From a virus: a DNA stretch of 34,264 nt. The notes under the pieces are model-generated. The model saw only the letters and a list, made by a program, of their open reading frames with translations, ran no database searches and had not been told where the DNA came from. The DNA lies in IMG/VR virus record IMGVR_UViG_3300036760_000621, positions 1 through 34,264 of that record. The stretch is one strand, 5' to 3'. The first letter of the stretch is position 1, and each line of letters begins with the position of its first letter. The translations under genes were made by a program, and so were the position numbers. Below are positions 22,313-30,033 of the stretch, piece by piece.

Positions 22313-24316
22313 ATGGCAAATATTCGATATGATCAAGAACCCGCACTTGTAGGTAATCTAATTCCCACGGATACGTTTTGCGTAACGCGCTTTCCCTTTG
22401 GTGCCACTGCGCCTTTTCAAAAATGTACACTATTAAATACACAAGTGTATATGGAGAATAATTTATATTTATCCGGTGTAGCTGATCCAACAACAGCAAC
22501 GGTGGGTTTTTTAGGTCAGACTTATGTAAACACAACCGCTAATACGTATTTCATTTGTACGGATATTACAGGAATTGTATATACATGGGTAAGTTCGTCA
22601 CCCATTACCGATGCAGCATTACTATGGGATGCCACCACCAATACACCTACCTTAGTAAGTAGTGTCGGTACGGAAGGTGATGTTTATATTGTAAGTGTAG
22701 CAGGAAATACGATATTGAATGGTTTTGGAAATTGGTTGACAGGACAAGCCGTTATTTTTACTGCTGGTGGTTGGACAAAACAACCCGCATTACAACCGCT
22801 CTCTATTCCTTACTCAAATAGTGTTGGAAATTTAATATCGGACGCAAATTTTTTAGCTTCTGATGCTCCGGGAAAAGCTATTTCAATAAATGATGCATCG
22901 ACGACGACATCTGTAGATGCAATATCAATCAAATCACCCTTTAATGCGAGTATTGAAGTTTCTAATCAAGCTGTGGGTATATTTAAATCGTACGCTAATG
23001 CACAAAATCATTTTTCTACGTATAGTTTAGGTGCGCGAGGAACCAAGAGTGCTCCGCTTATTGTTAATAATGGCGATGTGGTGGGTTCGCATTACTTTGG
23101 TGGTTATGATGGTGCAACATTTCGTTTAAGTTCTGCGATTGTAAGTCGAATTGACGGAGTGCCATCTCTAGGAAATATAAAATCCAATTTAGAGTTTTCA
23201 GTAGCTTCTGGAATGGGGCTTGTTATTCGATCAGATATGTATGGGCAATATAATGATTTATTTCGTGTTACAAAATCCATAGCAACAGGCGCAGTCCCTG
23301 CTACAGTTTTCGATCCACAAATGTTTTTCTACCCAGGAAAAGCAGCATTTAGAGCAGGTCAAGTTAATGGCGTCCAATGGAATAATAGTATTATTGGGAC
23401 ACACTCTTCTTCATTTGGAGAAAATTGTACCGCTTCAGGCAGTTGGTCATTTTCATCGGGTCAAAATACGACTGCCGCAGGCAATTGGTCATTTTCATCG
23501 GGTCAAAATACGACTGCGTTAGGTAACTGGTCATTTGCGGCACTTTTAAATGCCTCAGCGTCTGCTATATATAGTGCGGCTATGGGATTAAATGCGATTG
23601 CATCGTTCGAAGGTGCAATTGCATTAGGTGGCTTTGGTTCAGTTGCATCAGGACAAGCATCTGCCACTATGGGGGGTAATGGTAATACATCATCTGGGGT
23701 ATTAACGGCTACGGTAGGTGGTGGATTAAATACAAATGCGGGAACATTTTCAACAATTGTAGGGAGCGTAGGTTGCAGTACGGCAAGTGGTGTTTTTATT
23801 GGAACTATTATCGGCGGACAAGGCAATCTTTTGACGGGTACATCGAGTAATTCTACCGCAATCGGTTCAAATTGTACGATATCGAATAATAATGTAGTAA
23901 TGGTTGGTGCTTCATCAATAGCGATGTCATCAACGACCGATCAAACATTTATTATTAATGCGCCAAATGGAACAGGCGTAAGTACAAATACGCCGATTTC
24001 TACATTATCCGTAAATGGAACGGTTAACTGTGCAACAGTGACTGTGAGTGCGGACTTTACTACATCGACGACGAAATGTAAGGCGATATTTGTAAATACG
24101 ACCACGCTAGCTATTACTATTACATTAGCATCCACTGATGCTGTTAATGGACGAGAATATTTTGTTAAAGACAAATCTAATAATGCATTTACAAATAATA
24201 TTACCATTACACCCAATGGTGGAAAAACAATAAATGGTGTGGCATCTGTTACAATAACTGTAAGCGGTGGTTCATTTTTTATTTTTTCTGATGGTACAAA
24301 CTGGTATACAAATTAA
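22313..24316 (+). CDS. Tail fibre / adhesin with YadA-like head repeats
   Basis: 667 aa. N-terminal 150 residues include phage-fibre-like strands (ADPTTATVGFLGQTYVNTTA, NTYFICTDITGIVYTWV). Residues about 350-530 are a run of 14-residue repeats of the YadA/Hep_Hag head type: 'ASGSWSFSSGQNTTA', 'AAGNWSFSSGQNTTA', 'ALGNWSFAALLNASA', then 'AIALGGFGSVASGQA' and so on, which fold as a left-handed trimeric beta-roll. The last about 100 residues are beta-rich (TISVADFTTS-like, ending FFIFSDGTNWYTN). It would be a trimeric fibre exposing a receptor-binding tip. Starts after TATAGGTGATAT. Confidence 0.8.
   Translation: MANIRYDQEPALVGNLIPTDTFCVTRFPFGATAPFQKCTLLNTQVYMENNLYLSGVADPTTATVGFLGQTYVNTTANTYFICTDITGIVYTWVSSSPITDAALLWDATTNTPTLVSSVGTEGDVYIVSVAGNTILNGFGNWLTGQAVIFTAGGWTKQPALQPLSIPYSNSVGNLISDANFLASDAPGKAISINDASTTTSVDAISIKSPFNASIEVSNQAVGIFKSYANAQNHFSTYSLGARGTKSAPLIVNNGDVVGSHYFGGYDGATFRLSSAIVSRIDGVPSLGNIKSNLEFSVASGMGLVIRSDMYGQYNDLFRVTKSIATGAVPATVFDPQMFFYPGKAAFRAGQVNGVQWNNSIIGTHSSSFGENCTASGSWSFSSGQNTTAAGNWSFSSGQNTTALGNWSFAALLNASASAIYSAAMGLNAIASFEGAIALGGFGSVASGQASATMGGNGNTSSGVLTATVGGGLNTNAGTFSTIVGSVGCSTASGVFIGTIIGGQGNLLTGTSSNSTAIGSNCTISNNNVVMVGASSIAMSSTTDQTFIINAPNGTGVSTNTPISTLSVNGTVNCATVTVSADFTTSTTKCKAIFVNTTTLAITITLASTDAVNGREYFVKDKSNNAFTNNITITPNGGKTINGVASVTITVSGGSFFIFSDGTNWYTN
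23443..23517 (+). repeat. 33-bp exact direct repeat coding for adhesin units
   Basis: A 33-base block beginning TTGGTCATTTTCATCGGGTC is identical at 23443-23475 and 23485-23517, 42 bases apart (14 codons, one YadA-type unit). It indicates recent unit duplication and could vary in copy number. Confidence 0.85.
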
Positions 24317-24324
24317 GGTGATAT

Positions 24325-25143
24325 ATGTTTAATTCAGTAGGTAAAGGCAATCTTATACAATTTTATTCAGAAAATAATGTTTCTTTTTCCGTTAATCCGA
24401 ACGTATCCAATATATTTTATAGTATGATAGGGGCGGGTATTATAGCTACATTACCTGATCCTACTTTAACAAAATCAGGATTTTTCGCTACATTTTCAAA
24501 TTATAATGCAACGCAATCTACATTATCGTGCCCGTCAGGAACAATAAATGACGCCTCAATTTATAGGTTAAATCAATATGATTCAGTGACACTTGTAAGT
24601 GACAATGCAAATCTTTATAGAATATCACATGCATTTACCTATGCGAAAACAAGAATGTTATTTAATACGGGTTCTACCAGTATCGTTGATGGACAACCAG
24701 CATTTGCTCGAACTAATTTAAATTCATTTGTTACGGGATTAAATTTTGCAGATAATGACAGAGCATTTGTGGCACAAGTTATTATTCCAGATGATTATGT
24801 ACCCAATACTGATATGACATTTGAATTTATGTCAACACCTAGCACTACCACGGCCGGATCATTTGGATGGACATTATATTTTCAACTTTTAGACGCAGGC
24901 GATTTAATTGGAAATCCTCCGACTGCACCCGTTGTAACTAAAACAGCGACCACAACATCATCAGCGGTTTTATTAAAACGCATGACAACAAGTATTACAA
25001 TTACTGCCGCAGATCTAGGCTCTGCGTCTATAGCAGGAAGAGATATGTTTTTTACGTTAGTAAATACATCCAGTCCAGCGTCTACAAATCCATATGTACA
25101 GCGTGTTTCGTGCAAATATAAAGCCTTTGTAGACGGTCAATAA
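24325..25143 (+). CDS. Tail/fibre-associated protein, 272 aa
   Basis: Beta-rich protein without recognised family. The first part (KGNLIQFYSENNVSFSVNPN) is followed by 'MIGAGIIATLPDPTLTKSGF', a phage-fibre-like Gly turn region, and a C-terminal beta sandwich-like part with many T and S. The same leader AAGGTGATAT as before the adhesin precedes its ATG. A second, smaller receptor-binding component is a reasonable guess from position. Confidence 0.6.
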   Translation: MFNSVGKGNLIQFYSENNVSFSVNPNVSNIFYSMIGAGIIATLPDPTLTKSGFFATFSNYNATQSTLSCPSGTINDASIYRLNQYDSVTLVSDNANLYRISHAFTYAKTRMLFNTGSTSIVDGQPAFARTNLNSFVTGLNFADNDRAFVAQVIIPDDYVPNTDMTFEFMSTPSTTTAGSFGWTLYFQLLDAGDLIGNPPTAPVVTKTATTTSSAVLLKRMTTSITITAADLGSASIAGRDMFFTLVNTSSPASTNPYVQRVSCKYKAFVDGQ

Positions 25144-25159
25144 TAACGGAGATAAACGA

Positions 25160-25402
25160 ATGTTAGATCAATATCAAATTCTCAAAATATCTTATGACGA
25201 AGATGGCAATCGCACGATGACATCTAGCTATTTAAATATGCAAGATGCGCACTTTACGGCTGTTGCACACGATTCATCTGATAATATTGCTCTATTAATA
25301 GCAAACAATCCTGATTTACCAAAATGTTTTATATATGACGATACGAATAAAGTATTGAAATTTTGGGATGGTGTTACTTTGAATACAATTGCATATGCAT
25401 GA
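25160..25402 (+). CDS. Small tail-region protein, 80 aa
   Basis: Small acidic protein (MLDQYQILKISYDEDGNRTM, ending DDTNKVLKFWDGVTLNTIAY-A). The C-terminal 'KCFIYDDTNKVLKFWDGVTL' is like short beta-strand pairs at the tip of some fibres. Starts after ACGGAGATAAACGA. Follows the 272-aa gene by 16 bases and precedes the 86-aa gene by 8, so it belongs to the same tail operon. Function unknown. Confidence 0.6.
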   Translation: MLDQYQILKISYDEDGNRTMTSSYLNMQDAHFTAVAHDSSDNIALLIANNPDLPKCFIYDDTNKVLKFWDGVTLNTIAYA

Positions 25403-25410
25403 GGTAAATT

Positions 25411-25671
25411 ATGTATAATTCGGATTATTTTAATACGTTGATAGATCATGATAGGGCATTGGGCTATGCATGGTATATGTATAATACAGTTTCAGATCCC
25501 AATGAACATTTTAATGATATTATTGCTGATGGTTATTTTAATCAGGTTAATATCGATAATCCAGGTACATTATTAGTGAATGATGTTATTACAGTATGTG
25601 CATTAGACGGATATGGTAATTTTATTGTAAGCGCCGTATCGCCTGATGTTGTTCTAGTAGTACGACAATAG
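25411..25671 (+). CDS. Small protein with a GYF/VxD domain, 86 aa; paralogue of the 25753 gene
   Basis: Carries DIIADGYFNQV, then NPGTLLVNDVITVCA and NFIVSAVSPDVVLVV, the same order as DTAATISASGYFDAA, AGTLEVNDLIYISA, AMLLVTAITPNVTTT in the protein at 25753. This domain recurs in phage structural regions ('GYF....L.VGD.I...'), where its function is not established; virion decoration is a guess. Starts behind TGAGGTAAATT. It ends in a short polar tail and lacks the C-terminal part of its paralogue. Confidence 0.62.
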   Translation: MYNSDYFNTLIDHDRALGYAWYMYNTVSDPNEHFNDIIADGYFNQVNIDNPGTLLVNDVITVCALDGYGNFIVSAVSPDVVLVVRQ

Positions 25672-25688
25672 CGAATTTTTTGGCTATC

Positions 25689-25717
25689 TTGGTTATTTTT
25701 TCACACAATGTTATACT
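25689..25717 (+). promoter_or_regulatory. Promoter before the 173-aa virion-type gene
   Basis: TTGGTT at 25689-25694, 17 bases, TATACT at 25712-25717, with TGT directly before the -10 box. Transcription would start near 25724, 30 bases before ATG 25753. It could boost the 173-aa gene and the lysis genes behind it. Confidence 0.65.
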
Positions 25718-25752
25718 GATTTTATTTTTTATTCATTTACGAGGGTTTTACA

Positions 25753-26274
25753 ATGGCTTTAGATCTATTACATATGACAATTGACCGTGGCACTTTTAAT
25801 TCAGTAACTGGGCATTCATCGCCAGCAATTCATCGTTATAAATCAAGTACCGATACCGCAGCGACTATATCTGCTTCAGGTTATTTTGATGCTGCATTGC
25901 CACCCACTCAAAATCAATTAACCAATCAAGCAGGCACTCTAGAAGTGAATGATTTGATTTATATAAGCGCATCTGATTCGACTGCTATGTTATTGGTAAC
26001 GGCTATTACACCTAATGTAACGACTACTTTCACTGCATTTGCGCCTTTTGTAACACAATTTGCAGGAACTTTTGCTTACGGCGGTGGCGCTGCAACATTT
26101 AATATTTCTGTACCTGGTCTTCTTGCAACCGATATTCCTGTTGTTCAAGTACGAGGCAGTACAAACGCCGTCTCTGTTCAAAAAGTATTGGCTGCTGCAA
26201 ATAACATTATTACAGTACTTTCAGCTGATCCGGGTGCAGCCACTACACTTAATTACGCAGCATTTAGAGTTTAG
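25753..26274 (+). CDS. Putative virion/decoration-type protein, 173 aa
   Basis: N-terminal 'TFNSVTGHSSPAIHRYKSST' and DTAATISASGYFDAALPP followed by GTLEVNDLIYISASDST is a module seen in phage structural proteins and duplicated in the shorter gene at 25411. The second half (about 95-173) is a small beta domain ending AAFRV, with 'PVVQVRGSTNAVSVQKVLAA'. It has its own promoter and a strong site (ACGAGGG), so high expression is expected. Role in the virion is inferred, not shown. Confidence 0.62.
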   Translation: MALDLLHMTIDRGTFNSVTGHSSPAIHRYKSSTDTAATISASGYFDAALPPTQNQLTNQAGTLEVNDLIYISASDSTAMLLVTAITPNVTTTFTAFAPFVTQFAGTFAYGGGAATFNISVPGLLATDIPVVQVRGSTNAVSVQKVLAAANNIITVLSADPGAATTLNYAAFRV

Positions 26275-26277
26275 AGA

Positions 26278-26712
26278 ATGTCCGAACCATTAACTGAATT
26301 AGAAAAACAGTTAATACAGCATGAAGGTTTCAAGCTCAGGGTATATAAAGATACCTTGGGCATTGAAACGATTGGCGTGGGTAGAAATTTACGTGATAAG
26401 GGCATATGTGATTCCGAAGTCATTTATCTATTACGTAATGACATTGCCGAATGCAGGCAATCGTTAGAGAAATTCGATTGGTATAATCAACTTATTGAGC
26501 GCCGTAAGCGTGTTCTGATTGATATGTGTTTTAACATGGGCATGAGGCGATTATTAGGCTTTACAAAAATGATTGCTGCTTTAAAAGAAAGTAATTATGC
26601 CAAAGCAGCTGATGAAATGCTTAACAGCAAATGGGCTGATCAAGTTAAATCCCGCGCTATCAATTTATATAAAATGATGGTTCCGAATGAACAAGACCTC
26701 TACAGCAATTAA
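26278..26712 (+). CDS. Endolysin, GH24 lysozyme (T4-type)
   Basis: Cuts host peptidoglycan at the end of infection. The catalytic triad has exactly the T4 spacing: E16 (HEGF), D25 (YKDT) and T31 (ETIGVG). Length 144 aa is typical. No signal peptide is visible, so it needs a holin to reach the wall. The C-terminus 'RRKRVLIDMCFNMGMRRLLG' followed by 'FTKMIAALKESNYAKAADEM' is the usual helical lobe. It starts four bases after the previous stop and overlaps the holin gene by 26 bases. Confidence 0.93.
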   Translation: MSEPLTELEKQLIQHEGFKLRVYKDTLGIETIGVGRNLRDKGICDSEVIYLLRNDIAECRQSLEKFDWYNQLIERRKRVLIDMCFNMGMRRLLGFTKMIAALKESNYAKAADEMLNSKWADQVKSRAINLYKMMVPNEQDLYSN

Positions 26713-27205
26713 AAGCATTATCAGCAATGTGGCGCCTGTTATTGGAACTGCACTGGGTTCCCCGTTAATCGGGGCAGCTATTGCCGCCATTAGTACTGCA
26801 TTATTTGGCAACCCTAATGCCACTCCGGATAAAATCCTAAAAGATTTAAATGTAAACACAGAAGAATGCCTTGTTAAATTACAACAAGCGGATAATGATT
26901 TTAAAATAAAAATACAACAATTAGATATTGATTTAGAAAAATTAAGTTATGACGACAAAGCCGATGCTAGATCAATGAATGAAAAAGCATTTAAGGCGAG
27001 TTTTTTAAATCGTAATATTACACCTATACTTGCTTTGCTTATTACATTTGGTTTCTTTTCAACGATGGTTGCATTAATGTTTGTGAATATTGATGCAGAT
27101 GCAAAAGGCTCTGTAGATATCCTAAGTGGCGCATTAGGAATGGCTTTTTCGATTATCTTGGGTTTTTATTTTGGTAGTTCTATTGGATCGCTTAATAATC
27201 GATAA
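26687..27205 (+). CDS. Holin, probable three-TM-type
   Basis: 172 aa with a hydrophobic N-terminal segment (VAPVIGTALGSPLIGAAIAA and following), a long charged helical middle (residues about 55-110, EECLVKLQQADNDFKIKIQQ), then two membrane spans (ITPILALLITFGFFSTMVAL and GALGMAFSIILGFYFG). This resembles the Pfam Holin_3TMs group ('R..TP.la......f'). It overlaps the lysozyme gene and would make the membrane lesion that releases it. The stop lies 14 bases into the converging sigma-like gene. No spanin gene was found next to it. Confidence 0.8.
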   Translation: MNKTSTAIKSIISNVAPVIGTALGSPLIGAAIAAISTALFGNPNATPDKILKDLNVNTEECLVKLQQADNDFKIKIQQLDIDLEKLSYDDKADARSMNEKAFKASFLNRNITPILALLITFGFFSTMVALMFVNIDADAKGSVDILSGALGMAFSIILGFYFGSSIGSLNNR

Positions 27206-27791
27206 ATTCTTTTTTCATATGTGGAAAATCTCTAATTTTTCTTAACGCTTTAAATTCTATTTGTCGTACTCTTTCTGTGCTTATATCCAGTTGTTTAGAA
27301 ATATCGTCTAATGATTTTTCTCCACAATCATTAAGGCCATACCTGTACGTTAGAATCGTTGCTTGTCTTGGTGTTAAATAAGATAATGCATTATTTATTC
27401 TATTTTTTAAATTATGTGAATCAACTTCCTCATCAAGAGATTTATTTTCTATATATAATCCATTAACGTCAGATGTCATTAATTGCTTGATATCATTCAT
27501 TGATAATTTTAATTGGCTCGTATTTTTATTTAATTTTAAAGTTAATTGTTCTTTAGTAAATAATTCACACGGAGCACATCCTAATATTTCCATTAATTTT
27601 TTTGCAGCCGGACAAAATTGCCCATTAAATTCATTAATGGGTCTTATACGCATTGTGACTAACTCATCAAAATACTGAGTTCTAACACCGTTATCTCTTG
27701 CAAACTCCGTCAAATATTTATAACCTCTTTTTTCTATTGCCTCCATGATTAAATTATTTCGTACAGATACCTTTACACGAATTTCTTTCAT
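27192..27791 (-). CDS. XRE-like HTH fused to sigma70 region 4
   Basis: 199 aa. N-terminal part (about 10-80) reads as a Cro/C1-type HTH domain: 'NNLIMEAIEKRGYKYLTEFA', then RDNGVRTQYFDELVTMRIRP and AAKKLMEILGCAPCELFTKE. The C-terminal 70 residues are sigma70 region 4: 'LSYLTPRQATILTYRYGLND', CGEKSLDDISKQLD, then ISTERVRQIEFKALRKIRD, the sigma-70 region 4.2 signature. Regions 2 and 3 are absent, so it cannot be a complete sigma factor; it could tether RNA polymerase at a specific promoter. Last gene of the leftward operon, convergent with the holin. Such two-domain proteins are known in some phages as predicted genes, with no assigned function that I know. Confidence 0.82.
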   Translation of the reverse strand: MKEIRVKVSVRNNLIMEAIEKRGYKYLTEFARDNGVRTQYFDELVTMRIRPINEFNGQFCPAAKKLMEILGCAPCELFTKEQLTLKLNKNTSQLKLSMNDIKQLMTSDVNGLYIENKSLDEEVDSHNLKNRINNALSYLTPRQATILTYRYGLNDCGEKSLDDISKQLDISTERVRQIEFKALRKIRDFPHMKKEFIDY

Positions 27792-27793
27792 AT

Positions 27794-28045
27794 TTAATCC
27801 AAATCATTAACATTGTATTCTTTTAAAATCTCGTAAATAGCATTTAATATTTTTTCAGCTAAATCGTATTGTTCCTGTGTTTCTAATTTTATCATATAGG
27901 AAGAGCTTTCTTCATATTTTAAAAGCGATCTAGAAAGTTGACGTATATCAGAAATGGCGCCTGCCATATCATTAAATCGTATTGCACGTTTATAGCAAAA
28001 CGAATCATCTTCATCATTTAAATCAAATTTAAGTATTGCTTTCAT
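27794..28045 (-). CDS. Hypothetical helical protein, 83 aa
   Basis: Not recognised. An acidic start (MKAILKFDLNDEDDSFCYKR) is followed by predominantly helical sequence (DMAGAISDIRQLSRSLLKYE) and a C-terminal helix (QYDLAEKILNAIYEILKEYN). Such sequences occur in phage genes named only as hypothetical. It is translated from an AAAAGAAAAG site overlapping the previous gene by 17 bases and precedes the sigma-like gene by two bases, so it may be co-expressed with it. Confidence 0.55.
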   Translation of the reverse strand: MKAILKFDLNDEDDSFCYKRAIRFNDMAGAISDIRQLSRSLLKYEESSSYMIKLETQEQYDLAEKILNAIYEILKEYNVNDLD

Positions 28046-28187
28046 TTTCTTTTCTTTTTAATTCATAAGTTAAATTTTCACAATCATTTTTCCATGGGAT
28101 TTGTAATGATTGAGATAACTGTTCATTTTGTTTAATTTTTTTCGTCCATTCATCTAATTGATTAAATAATTTTTCATATGCTTTCAT
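28029..28187 (-). CDS. Small helical protein, 52 aa
   Basis: A 52-codon frame starting MKAYEKLFNQLDEWTKKIKQ and ending ELKRKENESNT, behind TAGAGATGAAAA. It fills the gap between the neighbouring genes and overlaps the next by 17 bases. Charged and helical; no known family. Coding character and gapless position support it. Confidence 0.5.
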   Translation of the reverse strand: MKAYEKLFNQLDEWTKKIKQNEQLSQSLQIPWKNDCENLTYELKRKENESNT

Positions 28188-28199
28188 TTTTCATCTCTA

Positions 28200-28724
28200 T
28201 TAATCATTTCTTTGATTGATCCACCCAGTTGTTATTTCGTATCCCTTTTCCATATTATCTTTAATCCATTTTTCTTCATCTTCTTCTGTCCATTCAGAAA
28301 TTATATTTCTACCCGGACTATATGTATCATCACTGTATTGTCCGCCTTCGCTCCACTGAGACTGTACGCGACAAAAAAGTCTCCATATTCCATCTTCAAA
28401 TATCTCACCTACGAATGGATATCCGTAATTTTGGCGAGAGAAACTTTTAAAACCGACACGAGCTTTGCAACCTCGCTCTGTTTTATAATATTTTCCTACT
28501 TCAATTTTCACTTCTGCTATCTCCGTTGTACACATAGGACACTTTTTACATGGCACAAAATCTTCAGCTAGCATAATCAATTTAATCGTAGCGCTCATCT
28601 CATCATCTAGAATATAGAATTCTTCAGAATGTTTATTAAATATAACATATTTTCCATCTCGTCGTGTACGCAAAAGAAAGTTATGTGATTCATATATGAT
28701 TTTATCGACTCTATATTCAGTCAT
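28200..28724 (-). CDS. Hypothetical protein with a Cys cluster, 174 aa
   Basis: Not recognised. Residues 58-65 (CKKCPMC) hold a C-x2-C-x2-C cluster that may bind zinc; a beta-rich region follows (VEVGKYYKTERGC-like, GKYYKTERGCKARVGFKSFS), with many aromatic residues and an acidic end (EWTEEDEEKWIKDNMEKGYE). Parts like 'GKYYKTRGG.KA.V' recur in unnamed phage proteins. Starts behind GAGGTAGAAATATA. No membrane segment. Confidence 0.6.
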   Translation of the reverse strand: MTEYRVDKIIYESHNFLLRTRRDGKYVIFNKHSEEFYILDDEMSATIKLIMLAEDFVPCKKCPMCTTEIAEVKIEVGKYYKTERGCKARVGFKSFSRQNYGYPFVGEIFEDGIWRLFCRVQSQWSEGGQYSDDTYSPGRNIISEWTEEDEEKWIKDNMEKGYEITTGWINQRND

Positions 28725-28736
28725 TATATTTCTACC

Positions 28737-28826
28737 TCAAATTAATTTCCCTAATATATACCCTATCGATAGACACGCTACTAGAATTATTCCAAATAAA
28801 AGTATTAAACAAGGATTCTCATGCAT
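28737..28826 (-). CDS. Tiny membrane protein, 29 aa
   Basis: A 29-residue frame starting MHENPCLILLFGIILVACLS and ending GYILGKLI: a single hydrophobic helix. It begins inside the end of the 95-aa gene (ATGCATGA) and stops 13 bases before the next gene. Tentative because of size, but placement is exact. Confidence 0.45.
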   Translation of the reverse strand: MHENPCLILLFGIILVACLSIGYILGKLI

Positions 28827-29106
28827 TATCTTTCTCCAATATCGTTTTCAATTCATCATAAAAATCTATTTTATATCTATTATCAGGATCCATTTTCAAG
28901 AATTTAAATACATTATCAATAGCTTCAAATTCATCGCCTTCACCTGAATCACAAGAATCAACTAGGTCAATTCTATAGAGAGCCTCAGAAACTAAATGTA
29001 ATAATTTACAAAAGGATACTCTACGTTTATCACATTTATTACGACGAATATCATTAGCTACTGTTATAATATTATGATGAATATAATCATATGAACCACC
29101 ACTCAT
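28819..29106 (-). CDS. Conserved phage protein with MSGGSYDY start, 95 aa
   Basis: The start MSGGSYDYIHHNIITVANDI followed by RRVSFCKLLHLVSEALYRID and LVDSCDSGEGDEFEAIDNVF matches a recurrent small phage and bacterial family ('MSGGS.nY.y..v...A......R..f...l..va.aLhdiEwvdS.d...gDe..ai'). No activity is assigned to it, as far as I know. Starts behind GTGAGGTAAAAA. Middle of the leftward operon. Confidence 0.68.
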   Translation of the reverse strand: MSGGSYDYIHHNIITVANDIRRNKCDKRRVSFCKLLHLVSEALYRIDLVDSCDSGEGDEFEAIDNVFKFLKMDPDNRYKIDFYDELKTILEKDNA

Positions 29107-29114
29107 TTTTTACC

Positions 29115-29357
29115 TCACACAATTGTTTTTTGTAAATTATCAATAATCTGTGTATGATAATCTATCAGCGCACGTTTTATTTTATTATCTATGGATTCTA
29201 ACAATCCAGTAGATATTACTTCATGAAGATTTATTATTTGATTTTCTATTTCTTCAATTCTATCAATAAATTTTTCATGAATAATATTTTCAATAATTTC
29301 TATTTTATGTATTAATTTATTAATATCATGATTTACGGTATTAGAATCTAATCTCAT
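29115..29357 (-). CDS. Helical coiled-coil protein, 80 aa
   Basis: The start is ATG 29357, behind GGGAGAGATT and overlapping the preceding stop (TGATG); a longer frame from TTG would extend through another gene. The protein is charged and helical (MRLDSNTVNHDINKLIHKIE, then IEEIENQIINLHEVISTGLL and a Lys-rich helix). Function unknown, coiled coil likely. Confidence 0.55.
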   Translation of the reverse strand: MRLDSNTVNHDINKLIHKIEIIENIIHEKFIDRIEEIENQIINLHEVISTGLLESIDNKIKRALIDYHTQIIDNLQKTIV

Positions 29358-29536
29358 CAATCTCTCCCATAAAAAAATAAATAAAAAGCAATAAGAAAAA
29401 TAGGTATAACAATACAAAGTGGTAGCCACAATGGAATTGTCACGAGCCACCAAGACCAGTTAATAATATGCTCTAATTTTAATATTAAAAATATAATAAA
29501 TAACATCATTGATGAGCCACCAAGTTCAATTTTCAT
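29357..29536 (-). CDS. Phage transmembrane protein, 59 aa
   Basis: Starts MKIELGGSSMMLFIIFLILK, then HIINWSWWLVTIPLWLPLCI and ends in a basic YGRD. It has two or so hydrophobic spans joined by a Trp-rich segment. The pattern MxxxxGGSSMLLFxIFLxLK...WSWWxVTxPLWxPL is one I know from many phage small membrane proteins, some of which databases label 'transmembrane Fragile-X-F protein'. Starts 10 bases inside the end of the previous gene. It is hidden by a longer frame in another reading frame, so it may be missed by gene callers. Confidence 0.75.
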   Translation of the reverse strand: MKIELGGSSMMLFIIFLILKLEHIINWSWWLVTIPLWLPLCIVIPIFLIAFYLFFYGRD

Positions 29537-29780
29537 TATTTAATTTGTCTCTTAAAAAATTAATCAAGTCGCGTTTAGTTCTAAAAAGATAATCTTCATT
29601 AATTCCTATATATGAAAGTTTAAACTCACTATTTTCAACATCTTCTAATTTATAATAGACTTTTGTTGGAAGTTCAGAATTAATATATATATCTGCTCCA
29701 AATACTTTAGTTTTATAAATTTTACTTGTAAGAAGCAAAAATACAGTTTCACCAATGTTATATTTTGTTTCAATTTTCAT
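29526..29780 (-). CDS. Hypothetical protein, 84 aa
   Basis: Soluble beta/alpha protein: MKIETKYNIGETVFLLLTSK, then YYKLEDVENSEFKLSYIGIN and DYLFRTKRDLINFLRDKLN. The 'KY.IGE.VFLL...K' start is a common beginning of small phage proteins in a SH3-like fold; I give it no name. The last ten bases overlap the membrane protein gene. Between the paralogue pair and the membrane proteins. Confidence 0.58.
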   Translation of the reverse strand: MKIETKYNIGETVFLLLTSKIYKTKVFGADIYINSELPTKVYYKLEDVENSEFKLSYIGINEDYLFRTKRDLINFLRDKLNNEN

Positions 29781-29788
29781 ATATTATC

Positions 29789-30019
29789 TCAAATAACATA
29801 CCGATGAGTTATGATTTCTTCGATATCTGGATCTCTTTCTATATCATATTCACTGAGTGCCCACAGATATTGAGGATTTCTTAACTTCATATTTACAATA
29901 TGCCGTTCCGCATCTTCTTTTGTTTTGAAAAAATCAGTTTCATTTAATAAAACTATACTTCCAAATAATTTACCATCATGAGATTTTTGTTTAAATTTGG
30001 CAACGCTATATTTTTTCAT
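29789..30019 (-). CDS. Small protein, 76 aa; tandem paralogue
   Basis: Begins MKKYSVAKFKQKSHDGKLFG, then NETDFFKTKEDAERHIVNMK and LRNPQYLWALSEYDIERDPD. Its neighbour at 30034 begins MRKYTVVKFNTHPNKG and shares the same sequence of strands and helix (NE..(I/F)(Y/F).....A...(C/V)..(L/M)(R/K)..(D/N).(D/Q)(H/Y)L). This is a duplicated pair, diverged. Function unknown. Ribosome site TTGGAGAATAATA. Confidence 0.62.
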   Translation of the reverse strand: MKKYSVAKFKQKSHDGKLFGSIVLLNETDFFKTKEDAERHIVNMKLRNPQYLWALSEYDIERDPDIEEIITHRYVI

Positions 30020-30033
30020 TATTATTCTCCAAG

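Noticed and set aside
27192-27205. Terminator between the convergent holin and sigma-like genes
   Set aside because: The two stop regions overlap by 14 bases and there is no hairpin followed by a T run.
29358-29453. Longer start for the 80-aa coiled-coil gene
   Set aside because: The extension begins at TTG without a site and overlaps the 59-aa membrane protein, which fits a known pattern in another frame.
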